A stretch of 64,000 nucleotides of DNA from EW11 sp035765635 (lineage in GTDB: Bacteria > Verrucomicrobiota > Verrucomicrobiia > Opitutales > Opitutaceae), in NCBI GenBank assembly GCA_035765635.1, contig DASTWZ010000001.1:65427-129426 (forward strand), read 5' to 3'. Below are positions 34,000 through 42,844 of this stretch, piece after piece; positions within the stretch are counted from its first letter, which is position 1, and each line of letters opens with the position of its first letter. Made by a program: the position numbers and the translations under genes. Below the pieces are notes generated by a model. That model saw only the letters and a list, made by a program, of their open reading frames with translations. It did not search any database and was not told the DNA's origin.

Positions 34000-35178
34000 A
34001 TGAACGGTCCCGCTTCACGCTCTTTATCGCGCCGGCGTTTCCTCGGGCTTGCGGGCCTTGGCGTCACACTCCCGCTGCTTCCCGGCGTGTTGCGCGCAGC
34101 GGACGCGGCGGCGGCGAAGACGTTGCGGCTCCCCGCCGAAGTTCCGCCCGGCGTCGGCAACATCATCACGAATGCGCTGGGGCGCGCGCCTTCATCGGTC
34201 AACACCGACTGGTTCGGCACCTGCCTGATGGATGGACTGCTTCGCTGGGAAGCGCGCGGCGTGGCCGGGATTCGCCCCTTTGCCGAGGCGTGGTTCGACT
34301 ATCACTCGCATCAGCAAGCGGTGAGCAAGTTTCAGGGGCCGAAGGCGCGCGTGTTCAAGGCCGGCGGCGTGCCGATCTCGACGTATTGCGCGCACTACGG
34401 GCTGGCGATGCCGTGTTATGAAATGGCCACGCGCTTCAACGATGCGGGCGCGCGCCAGACCTGCATCGATATCGGAGGCATCATCGCTCACGAGGCCTAT
34501 CGGAATCGCCTCGGATTGATCGAACACGACGACACGCGCGCGTTCGCGATTCCCGATGCGTGTTACTTCATCGTCACGCCGCTGATGATCGCGGGGGAAC
34601 TGGACGAAGCGCACCGCGTTGAATTTCGCGCGCTGGCGACGGATCAGTTGCGGAAGTACATCGATGTTTTTCTCAATCGGGAAACCGGCCTCGCCAAGAC
34701 CATGCTTCTCGCGGACGGCCTGGGGAAAACCTATTGGACGCGCGCGTCGGGCTGGCTCCTCTGGGCCATGACGAGCGTGCTCCGTTTCCTTCCCGAGTCG
34801 GATCCGGCTCGAGCCGGCTTCATCGCCGACATGAAGACTCTCGTCGACGGCGTCGTTCGCAGACAGGACGCGAGCGGTGGTCTGCACGTGCTCCTCGACG
34901 ATCCGAGCACGCCGCTCGAAACGACCGGATGCGCGATGTTCGCGAGCGGAATGCACGAGGCGATGCGCCGAGGCTGGCTTTCGAAGGATTACGCGGATCC
35001 CGTGACGCGCGCGTGGAATTTTGTCCGGGCCCGCATCACGCCCGAAGGTCAAATCGTGCAGGCCTACACCGGCTGGGCCGGCCCGGCGGAACAACGCCGC
35101 ATGGTGATCGATCACCAACTGCAAGAGTGGGTGCCCGGTTTCATTCTTCGAGTGAGCGAAGAGATGACCCACCAATGA
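34000..35178 (+). CDS. GH105/GH88-like unsaturated glucuronyl hydrolase, Tat-exported
   Basis: A 392-residue protein with a twin-arginine signal (SLSRRRFLGLAGLGVTLPLL). The barrel contains TYWTRASGWLLWAMTSVLRF, matching the conserved WxRxxGW motif of GH105/GH88, and DAGARQTCIDIGG and DDTRAFAIPDACYF upstream. These enzymes hydrate the unsaturated uronate left at the chain end by a polysaccharide lyase, releasing it as a keto acid. The lyase-like protein two genes on is the probable partner. The family uses Asp residues, several of which occur in the first half (DWFGTCLMDG, HDDTRAF). It lies 39 bp after the SDR gene. Confidence 0.88.
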   Translation: MNGPASRSLSRRRFLGLAGLGVTLPLLPGVLRAADAAAAKTLRLPAEVPPGVGNIITNALGRAPSSVNTDWFGTCLMDGLLRWEARGVAGIRPFAEAWFDYHSHQQAVSKFQGPKARVFKAGGVPISTYCAHYGLAMPCYEMATRFNDAGARQTCIDIGGIIAHEAYRNRLGLIEHDDTRAFAIPDACYFIVTPLMIAGELDEAHRVEFRALATDQLRKYIDVFLNRETGLAKTMLLADGLGKTYWTRASGWLLWAMTSVLRFLPESDPARAGFIADMKTLVDGVVRRQDASGGLHVLLDDPSTPLETTGCAMFASGMHEAMRRGWLSKDYADPVTRAWNFVRARITPEGQIVQAYTGWAGPAEQRRMVIDHQLQEWVPGFILRVSEEMTHQ

Positions 35179-35257
35179 CCGCACTCACGAAACGTGAGAA
35201 CAATTTCAAAACCCTGAGACAGCTTCGTCTCTCCGATCACAAAACAAATTTTCCACC

Positions 35258-36535
35258 ATGCGTATTCTTACAGCCCTGGCCCTGACCGCTTTCGTTTTTC
35301 CCGGATTCACCCTGGCCGCTGCGCCCGCGGCTGCCACGGCGAATGCCGCGTCCGCAGTCCAGTTCAACGCGGCCTTCGAGTGCGCTTCGCTTGGGAAAAT
35401 CGACAAGCTGAGCGAAAACGAATTCCGCATCCACATGCTTGGCCAGCAGGATTCCCGCGGACGCAATCGCCAGGCGACGTGGTTCTTTTTCCGCATGGAC
35501 AATGTCGCGGGTCGCGAGCTGACGCTGCATTTCACGGACTTCGTCGGTGAGTACAACGGCGCGCCTTCCAGGGCTCCGGTGAGCGCGAGCTATCGGCCCT
35601 GGTTCAGCGAGGACAACACGCACTGGGATCACGTCGAATCTCTCGCCTGGGATGCCGCCAAGGACGAGGCCACGTTCACGCTGCGCCCGCGGGGCAACAC
35701 CATCTGGCTGGCCCATGTGCCGCCGTATCCGTACACGCGCCTGCAGCATCTGCTCGAGGAAATCGGCTCGTCTCCGCTGGTCCGCGTCGAGGTGATTGGG
35801 CGCAGTGCGCATGGTCGCGACCTGAATCTGGTCACGATCAACGACCTGTCGGTGCCCGACGAAAACAAGAAGGTCATCTTTCTCATCGCCCGCCAGCACC
35901 CGTGGGAAACCGGCACATCGATCATGGCGGAAGGCGCTATGAGGTTTCTTCTCTCCGATGATCCGGTGGCGCAGCAGATTCGTCGCGACACGATCGTGAA
36001 GGTGATGCCAATGATGAATCCCGACGGCGTCGCGGAGGGCGCGGCGCGCTTCAACGTGAATGGCTACGACACGAATCGTGAGTGGGATCTCGTGGATCTT
36101 CGCGACAAGCAATGGCTGACCAAGATGCCGGAGATTTGGTACGTGAAGACACGCGTGTTTGCCGAACAAGCGCGCCAGCCGATCGCGCTTCTCGTGAATC
36201 TACATCAGGACGAATCGAACGAATACATGGACACGATGGTCGACGCGGAGCCGGGCAAGACTCGGATCGATCAGCTCTTCGCGATCCTCGCGGAAAAATC
36301 GCTTTTCGATCCGTCGCGCAAGCGGGTCACGACCATTCAGGAGTCCCATGGCCCAACCAACACCACGTTGTCCCTCTGGACGGACGCGCATGTGCCCACG
36401 GTGATGATCGAGCGGAGAGTGACCGCCGGCCTGAGGACGAAGCGCATCTACACCTTCGAAGACAACCAACGGTTCGGCGAACAACTCATCGCGACAATGG
36501 CCGAGGTCGCTCGCGACAAGAAGAGCCAGCCATGA
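35258..36535 (+). CDS. Secreted M14 zinc carboxypeptidase
   Basis: A 425-residue protein with a signal peptide (LTAFVFPGFTLAAA). Residues 30-170 form the beta-rich N-domain seen in the cytosolic-carboxypeptidase-like M14 group (FFFRMDNVAGRELTLHFTDF). The catalytic domain has H214 and E217 in RQHPWETG, H316 in LHQDES and the general base E385 in VMIERRV, which completes the M14 set. These enzymes trim C-terminal amino acids. In this polysaccharide operon it may remove amino acids from peptide- or amide-linked substituents. The gap to GH105 is 79 bp; the next gene overlaps by 4 bp (ATGA). Confidence 0.9.
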   Translation: MRILTALALTAFVFPGFTLAAAPAAATANAASAVQFNAAFECASLGKIDKLSENEFRIHMLGQQDSRGRNRQATWFFFRMDNVAGRELTLHFTDFVGEYNGAPSRAPVSASYRPWFSEDNTHWDHVESLAWDAAKDEATFTLRPRGNTIWLAHVPPYPYTRLQHLLEEIGSSPLVRVEVIGRSAHGRDLNLVTINDLSVPDENKKVIFLIARQHPWETGTSIMAEGAMRFLLSDDPVAQQIRRDTIVKVMPMMNPDGVAEGAARFNVNGYDTNREWDLVDLRDKQWLTKMPEIWYVKTRVFAEQARQPIALLVNLHQDESNEYMDTMVDAEPGKTRIDQLFAILAEKSLFDPSRKRVTTIQESHGPTNTTLSLWTDAHVPTVMIERRVTAGLRTKRIYTFEDNQRFGEQLIATMAEVARDKKSQP

Positions 36536-38625
36536 AAACTTCCTTCCGCTTTTTAGCCGTCAAGAGTGTCGCCGTCGTGATCTGCGCGGCGGCGGGAGTG
36601 TCGTCCGCCTTCGGGGAATACGCCATCGGGTCGACGAAAATTCCCGAGCCGGTGATTCAAACAGAGTCGGCCTTTCGAGTTTACGATGGCCACCCGCGAT
36701 TGTTTTTCCGCGACACGGATTTGGCTGCGATCCGCTCGCGCGTCGCCGGTGACTACGCGGCGGAGTGGAAGGAAATGCGTGCGATGCTGGAGGAGCGGCT
36801 GCTCTCGCAATCGCCGGAAAAGTACGCGTCGTCCTCGTTTCTGAAGTCGTGGCAGTTGGCCCGTCAGGTTGCGTTTGTCGCCGTGGTGAGCGGCGATGAA
36901 AAATATCGCGAATGGTCGCTGGGGTGGGCGCGCGCTTTGGTCCGCGAAGGGCCGGCCAACAATGACGACGAACTGCGCGGGCGGCTGCAGTGCATGGCGC
37001 TGGCCTACGACTGGCTTTATCCGTGGCTCTCGAAAGACGAGAGACATCAATTGCAGGAGAACATTCTGGCGCACCTCACCAAGGGTTGGCGCTTCGCCAC
37101 CTATCAGGCGAACTACGTCAGCGGGCATTCTCGCTGGGGCAATGCCGCTCTGGCCACGGGACTGCTGGCGATCGTGACCGAGAGACCTGAGGTGCGGGAG
37201 AAGCTGCTCGTCGTCCGAAAAAATTGGGTCGATGGCTACTTCCCGACGCAGGGCTGGATCGCGAACGAAGGCGGCTATCACATGGGCTGGGCGTACAGCT
37301 CGGCTTATCTGACCGGCGACATCCATTGCCTGTGGTCGAGCGCGACAAATGACTGCGTCTATTTTCCATGGGAGACTCGGTTGCCGTTATTTTGGATCTA
37401 TGGACGGCAGGGCAATGGCCTGTATGCGAACACGGGCGACGCCTACACGCTTTCGGGCGACTTCTCTTCGTACCGGATGCAGCTCGTGATCGCCGCGGGT
37501 ATCTTGAAAGATCGCCGCGCGCGCTGGTTGTTGCCGCCTTCGGAAATCCGCTTTGACGAAATTCTCTACGGCGACAAACACGTCGAGCCCCTCGCACCTG
37601 ATGCGCCGCAGGCTCCGCTCCCGCTGGCGAGAAACTTTGGTCACGCCGGCGTGGTGATCGCGCGCGATCGCTGGGATGAAGGCACGACGCTGCTCCAGTT
37701 CAGATCCGTGCCGTTTTATTCGTCGAATCATCACCATCGCGACGAGAACTCGTTCACGATCGATTACCGGGGGCCGCTCGCGATCGATTCCGGGGTTTAC
37801 GATGAGACCGACGGCAGCAAAAAGGGCGGCTACAGCGGACCTCACTGGTTGAACTATTTCACCCGCACCATCGCTCACAACGCGATCACGGTCCGCGATC
37901 CGGCGCAGCAAATGAAAGTTTCCGAGACGCCGGTCACGAACGACGGCGGCCAGATATTTCGCGAAGAGCCCACGCGCCTGAAGGATTTGCTTCCTGGTGG
38001 TTCGGCGCATCTCGACGGCATCACGCATTTCCGCGATACCGCGGATTACACGCTGGCGTCTGGCGACGCGACCAAGGCCTATGACGCGACGCGCGTCCGC
38101 CTCGCCCAGCGCGATATCGTCTATCTGCGCAACACAGGCCGGCCGCATCCGATCATCGTGGTGTTCGATCGGGTTCAAAGCACGCAGCCCGCGTTCGAAA
38201 AGCGTTTTCTTCTTCACACGGTCAATGAACCCGTCGTGCACGATCGGTTGACCGTGACGGAGAATCACGGCGCGCGACTCTCGTGTCTCACGCTGTTGCC
38301 GAGTGACGCGAAACTCATGCTGGTCGGCGGTCCCGGCAAGGAAGCTTGGGTCGATGGCGCGAATCATCCCTGGGTGAAGAGCAGCCGTCGTCGGCAAGGC
38401 CTCGAGCCGGGCGCCTGGAGACTCGAGGTTTCGCCGGGCGCGCCGCGCGAGCTCGATTATTTTCTGAACGTGCTCTTCGTCGACGACGCCACCGCGGCGC
38501 CGGTGACTGCCGGCGATGCGAAATTGGTCCAGGATTCCGATCAGGCCGTGGTGCAAGTCGCGGGCTGGCGAATCGCGTTTCCTTTCGCGGCTGGCGCGGA
38601 GCCACGCATCGAACGCGCGAAGTGA
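36532..38625 (+). CDS. Heparinase II/III-like polysaccharide lyase
   Basis: About 697 residues with a signal peptide (VAVVICAAAGVSSAFGE). An alpha/alpha toroid covers residues about 45-370 (RLFFRDTDLAAIRSR, MALAYDWLYPWLSK, NYVSGHSRWGNA, EGGYHMGWAYSSA), followed by the Heparinase_II_III-like beta domain with HHHRDENSFTIDYRGPLAID, its strongest motif. The family includes lyases for heparin, heparan sulfate, alginate and exopolysaccharides, cutting beside uronic acids by beta-elimination. The start at 36532 overlaps the M14 stop as ATGA. It fits GH105, which would process its unsaturated products. The exact polysaccharide cannot be told; no sulfatase is in the window. Confidence 0.9.
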   Translation: MKTSFRFLAVKSVAVVICAAAGVSSAFGEYAIGSTKIPEPVIQTESAFRVYDGHPRLFFRDTDLAAIRSRVAGDYAAEWKEMRAMLEERLLSQSPEKYASSSFLKSWQLARQVAFVAVVSGDEKYREWSLGWARALVREGPANNDDELRGRLQCMALAYDWLYPWLSKDERHQLQENILAHLTKGWRFATYQANYVSGHSRWGNAALATGLLAIVTERPEVREKLLVVRKNWVDGYFPTQGWIANEGGYHMGWAYSSAYLTGDIHCLWSSATNDCVYFPWETRLPLFWIYGRQGNGLYANTGDAYTLSGDFSSYRMQLVIAAGILKDRRARWLLPPSEIRFDEILYGDKHVEPLAPDAPQAPLPLARNFGHAGVVIARDRWDEGTTLLQFRSVPFYSSNHHHRDENSFTIDYRGPLAIDSGVYDETDGSKKGGYSGPHWLNYFTRTIAHNAITVRDPAQQMKVSETPVTNDGGQIFREEPTRLKDLLPGGSAHLDGITHFRDTADYTLASGDATKAYDATRVRLAQRDIVYLRNTGRPHPIIVVFDRVQSTQPAFEKRFLLHTVNEPVVHDRLTVTENHGARLSCLTLLPSDAKLMLVGGPGKEAWVDGANHPWVKSSRRRQGLEPGAWRLEVSPGAPRELDYFLNVLFVDDATAAPVTAGDAKLVQDSDQAVVQVAGWRIAFPFAAGAEPRIERAK

Positions 38626-38644
38626 CGAACTCCTCAAAATCTTT

Positions 38645-40036
38645 ATGAAACTTATTTCAATTGCCGTTCTTTTTCTCGCGGCCAGCGCGTTCGCTCAGGC
38701 CGAAGTTTCGACAAAAAATCTGATTTCGAATCCGACCCTGAAAAGCAGTTCCGGCAGCTTGCCGGAGGGTTGGACACTGTGGAGTCCGCGACCGGGATTG
38801 GCTCCGACGGCATCCGTCACGACATGCGATGGGGAGGCTGCGTTGTCACTGAAAGCGAAGGCGTATGCGGATTACGGACGTTGGGTCTCGCTGGTGAAAG
38901 GCATCGAGGGCGGAAAATTTTATCGCTTCGACGCGTGGCACCAGGCCAGCGGTGTGGAAACGGAAACAGTGAGCGTCGTCGCGCTGCTTTGCTGGTGCCG
39001 AAACCCGGACGGCACGGAGGAACTCCAGCGCGATTATGTGGAGCAGGATGCGACGACGGGCGACTGGCGGCGCAACACGCGCACGTTGCGTGCTCCCGAC
39101 GGCACGCAGTCCATGCGGGTGGAACTCGGCCTGCGTTGGACCAAGGGCGGCAGTGTTCTTTGGAAAAATATTTCTCTCGCGGAGGTGCCGGCGCCGGCGC
39201 CGCGGATTGTGCGCGTCGTGACCACGCGGGTGATGCCGGGCGCGGTGCGCACCATCGAGAACAACAAGAAACTGATGGCGCAGATGTTCGATATCGCAGC
39301 CGAGCAGAAGCCGGATGTCATCCTGTTTTCGGAGGGACTCGTGGATCGGTCGGTGCGTTTGCCGCTGGAGAAAAAGGCCGAGACGATTCCCGGACCGTCC
39401 ACCGATCTTCTGTCCGAACGCGCGCGCAAATATCACTGCTATGTGATCACGACGCTGCACGAGCGCGACGGAGATCTCTATTACAACACGGCGGTCCTGA
39501 TCGATCGGTCGGGAAAGATTGTCGGCAAGTATCGCAAGGTGCATCTGGCGCTGGCGGAGTCGGACATGGGGCTCACGCCGGGCAACGAGTATCCCGTTTT
39601 CACGACAGACTTCGGACGCATCGGAATTTTGACCTGCTGGGATGATTGGTTTTCCGAACCGGCGCGCATTCTCCGCCTGCGCGGCGCGGAGATTTTGTTT
39701 CATCCGCTGGCGGGCGATGGGTCCGACGGACACTGGGATGCGATCTCGCGGGCGCGAGCGATCGACAACGGGTTGTTCTTCGTGTCCTCCGGCACGGTCA
39801 GCGATGCCAGCCGAATCATAAACCCCGATGGCGAAGTGCTGGCCGAAGCGCGTGGGGATTTCTCGTACGCGGTGAAGGACATCGATCTCAACCAGGAGTG
39901 GCGCTGGCGCTATCTCTCCGTCGGGAAAGGCACAGGCGAGGGGAAGACCCTCTACACCGCCGAACGGCGGCCGGATACGTATTCCGATCTGACCAGCGCC
40001 ACGCTGACGCCAGCCGGCAAGGCGAAGGAAGAATGA
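38645..40036 (+). CDS. Secreted nitrilase-fold amidase with N-terminal sugar-binding-like domain
   Basis: About 463 residues with a signal peptide (ISIAVLFLAASAFAQAE). Residues 24-185 form a jelly-roll domain resembling carbohydrate-binding modules (NLISNPTLKSSSGSLPEGWT, FYRFDAWHQASG). Residues 187-450 are a carbon-nitrogen hydrolase with the triad E230 (LFSEG), K298 (KYRKVHL) and C331 (LTCWDDW). Most nitrilase-superfamily enzymes are cytosolic; a secreted one with a binding module is unusual. It probably hydrolyses an amide on the glycan or on a small molecule freed from it. It is the last gene of the run, 19 bp after the lyase gene. Confidence 0.88.
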   Translation: MKLISIAVLFLAASAFAQAEVSTKNLISNPTLKSSSGSLPEGWTLWSPRPGLAPTASVTTCDGEAALSLKAKAYADYGRWVSLVKGIEGGKFYRFDAWHQASGVETETVSVVALLCWCRNPDGTEELQRDYVEQDATTGDWRRNTRTLRAPDGTQSMRVELGLRWTKGGSVLWKNISLAEVPAPAPRIVRVVTTRVMPGAVRTIENNKKLMAQMFDIAAEQKPDVILFSEGLVDRSVRLPLEKKAETIPGPSTDLLSERARKYHCYVITTLHERDGDLYYNTAVLIDRSGKIVGKYRKVHLALAESDMGLTPGNEYPVFTTDFGRIGILTCWDDWFSEPARILRLRGAEILFHPLAGDGSDGHWDAISRARAIDNGLFFVSSGTVSDASRIINPDGEVLAEARGDFSYAVKDIDLNQEWRWRYLSVGKGTGEGKTLYTAERRPDTYSDLTSATLTPAGKAKEE

Positions 40037-40339
40037 AGAAGTAAGAATACAGAATGGTCGAACCGGAAGCGTAGGACGACGGCTGACGTGTCCAAAACGA
40101 ATCGCCTCAGGGGGTAGGGCGAAGCCTCCAGGCGAGCCGCAACCGTTCGGCCTAACCTCCAGGATGAGCCACGGCAAACACGGCTCGCCAGGGACGGCTC
40201 GCCCTACCTCTGAGGCTGGCAGTTTTGAATTGTGCTTGGCGCGAGGACCGACGTTACAGCTCGCCCTGAGGTCTCGCCCTACCCCCTGAGGGTTGGCCAG
40301 GCCTCGGAGGCTGGCCAGGCGCCCTCCCGCCGCTCTCAC
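40037..40339. repeat. 303-bp gap with a nested inverted repeat
   Basis: No gene is seen. 40030-40060 carries GAAGAAGTAAGAATACAGAA, also found near 42247. 40107-40216 is a nested inverted repeat: CCTCAGGGGGTAGGGCGA and GGCGAGCCG on the left match CGGCTCGCC and TCGCCCTACCTCTGAGG on the right. A further partial copy lies at 40262-40325. The same element recurs at 42286-42421. No terminator with a U-tract is visible for the operon ending at 40036. Confidence 0.7.
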
Positions 40340-41161
40340 TCAATGCACCGCGCCGACCCAGCCGTCGCCGCAGGGGCCGCCGCCGGTGGGGACGGCGAGG
40401 TTGCTCACCGTCTCGCCCTTGGCGTTCAGCACGGGGTGATAGAACTTCGCGACCTGATCGCTTGTGGCGTCGATATAGTGGCCGATGAAAGTCCGGCGGC
40501 TGCGGTCCTTCGTCCGATTGGGACCGGAACCGTGAATGAGATTGCCGCTGAAGAAAACGGTTTGTCCGCGCTTCACCTCGAGCGGCACGGGCGTGCAATC
40601 GCGCGGGAAGGGTTTGATGTGACTGTCGCCGTAGCTCATCCAGCCTTCCGCGCCTTCGGCGGGGCAAAGGATGTTTTTCGCGTGCGAACCCGGCACGATG
40701 TAGAGGCAGCCATTCTCGATTTTGGCGTCGTCGATCGCGGTCCAGGCGCCGATGCAGGTGGCAGGTTTCGCGAGAAGATAAAAATTATCCTGGTGCATGC
40801 CCTGGCCCTTCGCACCCGGCGGTTTGAAATAGTACATCGTCTGGGCCAGCAGCGCCGGTTTGCCGAAGAGCGTGGCAAGGACGGACATCACGCCGGGATT
40901 CAACGCCCATTTCTTGGCCTGCTCGCTGTAGCGGTGCGGATGCATCGCACGCAGCTGGCGCTTGGTTGGGTCGATTTCCTCGAACTTCATGTCCGCGTCG
41001 AAGATGGCGGCGCCGATCTTTTTGTATTCTTCGAAAAAAGCCTCGATCGCGTCGATATCGGCGGCGGAATAAAGACCGTCGACAATGCAATAGCCGGCTT
41101 CGTTGTACGCGGCGATTTGAGAGGGGCTCAGTAAAGAAGAGGGTAGCGTGGCGGAGGACAT
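40340..41161 (-). CDS. Phytanoyl-CoA dioxygenase (PhyH)-family oxygenase 1
   Basis: A 273-residue Fe(II)/2-oxoglutarate-type dioxygenase. The iron ligands appear as H123-x-D125 (GMHQDN) and the distal His in FSGNLIHGSGPN; an Arg for 2-oxoglutarate follows (SRRTF). GCLYIVPGSH is a family hallmark. PhyH enzymes hydroxylate diverse small molecules. It is divergent from an AraC gene, with 176 bp between, so it is probably controlled by that regulator. No signal peptide; cytosolic. The substrate is unknown; a sugar- or glycan-derived acid is a guess from context. Confidence 0.9.
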   Translation of the reverse strand: MSSATLPSSLLSPSQIAAYNEAGYCIVDGLYSAADIDAIEAFFEEYKKIGAAIFDADMKFEEIDPTKRQLRAMHPHRYSEQAKKWALNPGVMSVLATLFGKPALLAQTMYYFKPPGAKGQGMHQDNFYLLAKPATCIGAWTAIDDAKIENGCLYIVPGSHAKNILCPAEGAEGWMSYGDSHIKPFPRDCTPVPLEVKRGQTVFFSGNLIHGSGPNRTKDRSRRTFIGHYIDATSDQVAKFYHPVLNAKGETVSNLAVPTGGGPCGDGWVGAVH

Positions 41162-41188
41162 GCGCTCATTTTAACAAAAACCGTGAAA

Positions 41189-41204
41189 AACGGAATGGAC
41201 CGTT
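41189..41204. promoter_or_regulatory. Inverted repeat AACGG-N6-CCGTT in the PhyH1/AraC spacer
   Basis: AACGG at 41189-41193 and CCGTT at 41200-41204 form a short perfect inverted repeat with a six-base spacer, 28 bp before the PhyH start. It could be an operator for the neighbouring AraC protein, but AraC sites are usually direct repeats, so this is tentative. Confidence 0.3.
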
Positions 41205-41337
41205 CTGCTCGAGATATGGATTTTTCTGCTGTGACTCCAAGGATACGAAAACGGCGAAAAACCGATCGGCACAACCCGCGCGCATCCTCGCGCGCGAGCG
41301 GCGTCGGCAGAACATCCGGGTCAAGAGGGTTGCTTCG

Positions 41338-42162
41338 ATGAGCAAGGTTCGCGAAATCACGCCTCACGTCGTCGTCGAATCTATTGTGTGCGGAGAAATC
41401 CGCGAAGGTCGCAGCTACACGAATTGGCGGCCGCGCGGCTCGGGCGACTGGCTGCTGATCTTCACTCTGGACGGAGCAGGATCGATCGTGACCGATAACC
41501 GCGCCTGGCAACTGGGAGTCGGGGAGTCGGTGCTCTTTCGTCCGGACGCGGCCCAGGATTATTCCACTGATCCGTCGGTCGGGCAGTGGTCATTGCGCTG
41601 GGCGCATTTCAAGCCGCGGCCGCACTGGATGCCCTGGCTGGCCTGGCCGGAGGCAGGACTTGGAGTGGGGCACGCGCGCCTCGGTGCGGAAGCGGCGGAG
41701 CGGTTCGGCGCCGCGCTGCATCGGATGCTGCTGGCGGCGCGGCTCGGCGGTACGCACGCAACCGAGCTGGCCCTGAATGCGCTCGAGGAGGCCTTGATCT
41801 GGGCGCAGCGCGGTTTGGCGGGGGATCGCTCGCTTGGCTTTGATCCGCGCATCCGGAAAGCGATCGCGTATCTCGCAGACGATCCAGCGCGGCCGTTTTC
41901 GATCGATGAGCTGGCGTCGCATTGCGGTCTTTCTTCGTCGCGGCTGAGCCATCTTTTCAAGACGCAGGTCAAGCTTACGCCGCGGCAATTCAGCGAGAAT
42001 CTGCGCATGGATCTTGCCGCGAAGTTATTGTCGCACACCGGACTGACGGTGGCGGAAGTGGCGTTCAAAGCCGGCTTCACGGATCCATTGTATTTCTCGC
42101 GCCGCTTCGTGCGCACCTTCGGCCGCACGCCGATGGCAACGCGCAAAGGCGGGCCGCGGTGA
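41338..42162 (+). CDS. AraC-family transcriptional regulator (divergent from PhyH1)
   Basis: A 274-residue regulator. The start at 41338 (MSKVREITPHVV) is supported by AGAGG ten bases upstream; a longer open frame upstream reads into the spacer. The N-terminal 150 residues are an AraC-binding cupin-like domain (DWLLIFTLDGAGSIV, AHFKPRPHWMPW). The C-terminus has both helix-turn-helix units: FSIDELASHCGLSSSRLSHLF and TVAEVAFKAGFTDPLYFSRRF. Its divergent position implies control of the PhyH gene; it may act on other operons too. Confidence 0.92.
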   Translation: MSKVREITPHVVVESIVCGEIREGRSYTNWRPRGSGDWLLIFTLDGAGSIVTDNRAWQLGVGESVLFRPDAAQDYSTDPSVGQWSLRWAHFKPRPHWMPWLAWPEAGLGVGHARLGAEAAERFGAALHRMLLAARLGGTHATELALNALEEALIWAQRGLAGDRSLGFDPRIRKAIAYLADDPARPFSIDELASHCGLSSSRLSHLFKTQVKLTPRQFSENLRMDLAAKLLSHTGLTVAEVAFKAGFTDPLYFSRRFVRTFGRTPMATRKGGPR

Positions 42163-42844
42163 AATTTTTCCGGATTTTTTTTAGCCACGAAGAGGCATAG
42201 CGCGGCGAAGCCGCAACCAAAGATTACGCCGGCGGCGCGCTAAGGAAGAAGTAAGAATGCAGAATGAAGAATGAAGGCATGGCCAGCCTCAGTGGGTAGG
42301 GCGTACCGAGCCGAAGGCGACATCGGACACGGTCTCTCGCGAGCCGCAACCGTACGGCCTAACCTCTGGGTTGAGCCACACGTCAAAGCGGCTCGCGAGG
42401 GACCGCTCGCCCTACCTCGGAGCCCGCATCCATTTGCAAAAAAATTCTCGCGGAATTGAGCGATTCTGCGGGACAGCAGTGCAAAGAGGCTCAAGAAGCG
42501 CAAAGAGGATTTTGGGTTCTAACGAGTGCGAGCACGGAAACTACGGTTGTACGCCAGTGAAGAGAAGCCACGCTTGCGAACGGAGCGCCGGCCTCCGGCC
42601 GGCCGATCGATAAAACAGCGACGAGAAGCGACGCTTGCGAACGGAGCGCCGGCCTCCGGCCGGCAAACCTAATCTAGCGTCCCGCGAAGCGGGACTCTTT
42701 TAGAGTTGGCCGGCCGGAGGCCGGCGCTCCGTTGCAAGCGATGGATTTCTGAGTCGGTGCTGAGTCGGTACACCCAAAAAAATCCTCTTTGCGCTTCTTG
42801 AGCCTTTTTGCGGCTAAAAAACACACCGCCGCCAACCCTGCGGC
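42163..42844. repeat. 682-bp repeat-rich gap between convergent AraC genes
   Basis: No gene is seen. In order: TTAGCCACGAAGAGGC at 42180; GAAGAAGTAAGAATGCAGAA near 42246; the nested inverted repeat at 42286-42421 (same as 40107-40216); GCAAAGAGGCTCAAGAAGCG near 42477, whose inverted copy lies at 42779-42821; two direct copies of CTTGCGAACGGAGCGCCGGC near 42573 and 42634; and an inverted copy of that block at 42707-42740. The outer arms plus inner arms could fold into a long hairpin. Confidence 0.75.
42679..42701 (+). terminator. Possible rho-independent terminator between convergent AraC genes
   Basis: A perfect seven-base stem, GTCCCGC and GCGGGAC, with loop GAA, is followed by TCTTTT. It lies 517 bp after the 41338 gene, which is far for a dedicated terminator, and inside repeat DNA. 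It may simply be part of a repeat. Confidence 0.35.

Noticed and set aside
38846..40339. 497-codon minus-strand frame
   Set aside because: Shadow of the nitrilase gene; no motif and implausible composition.
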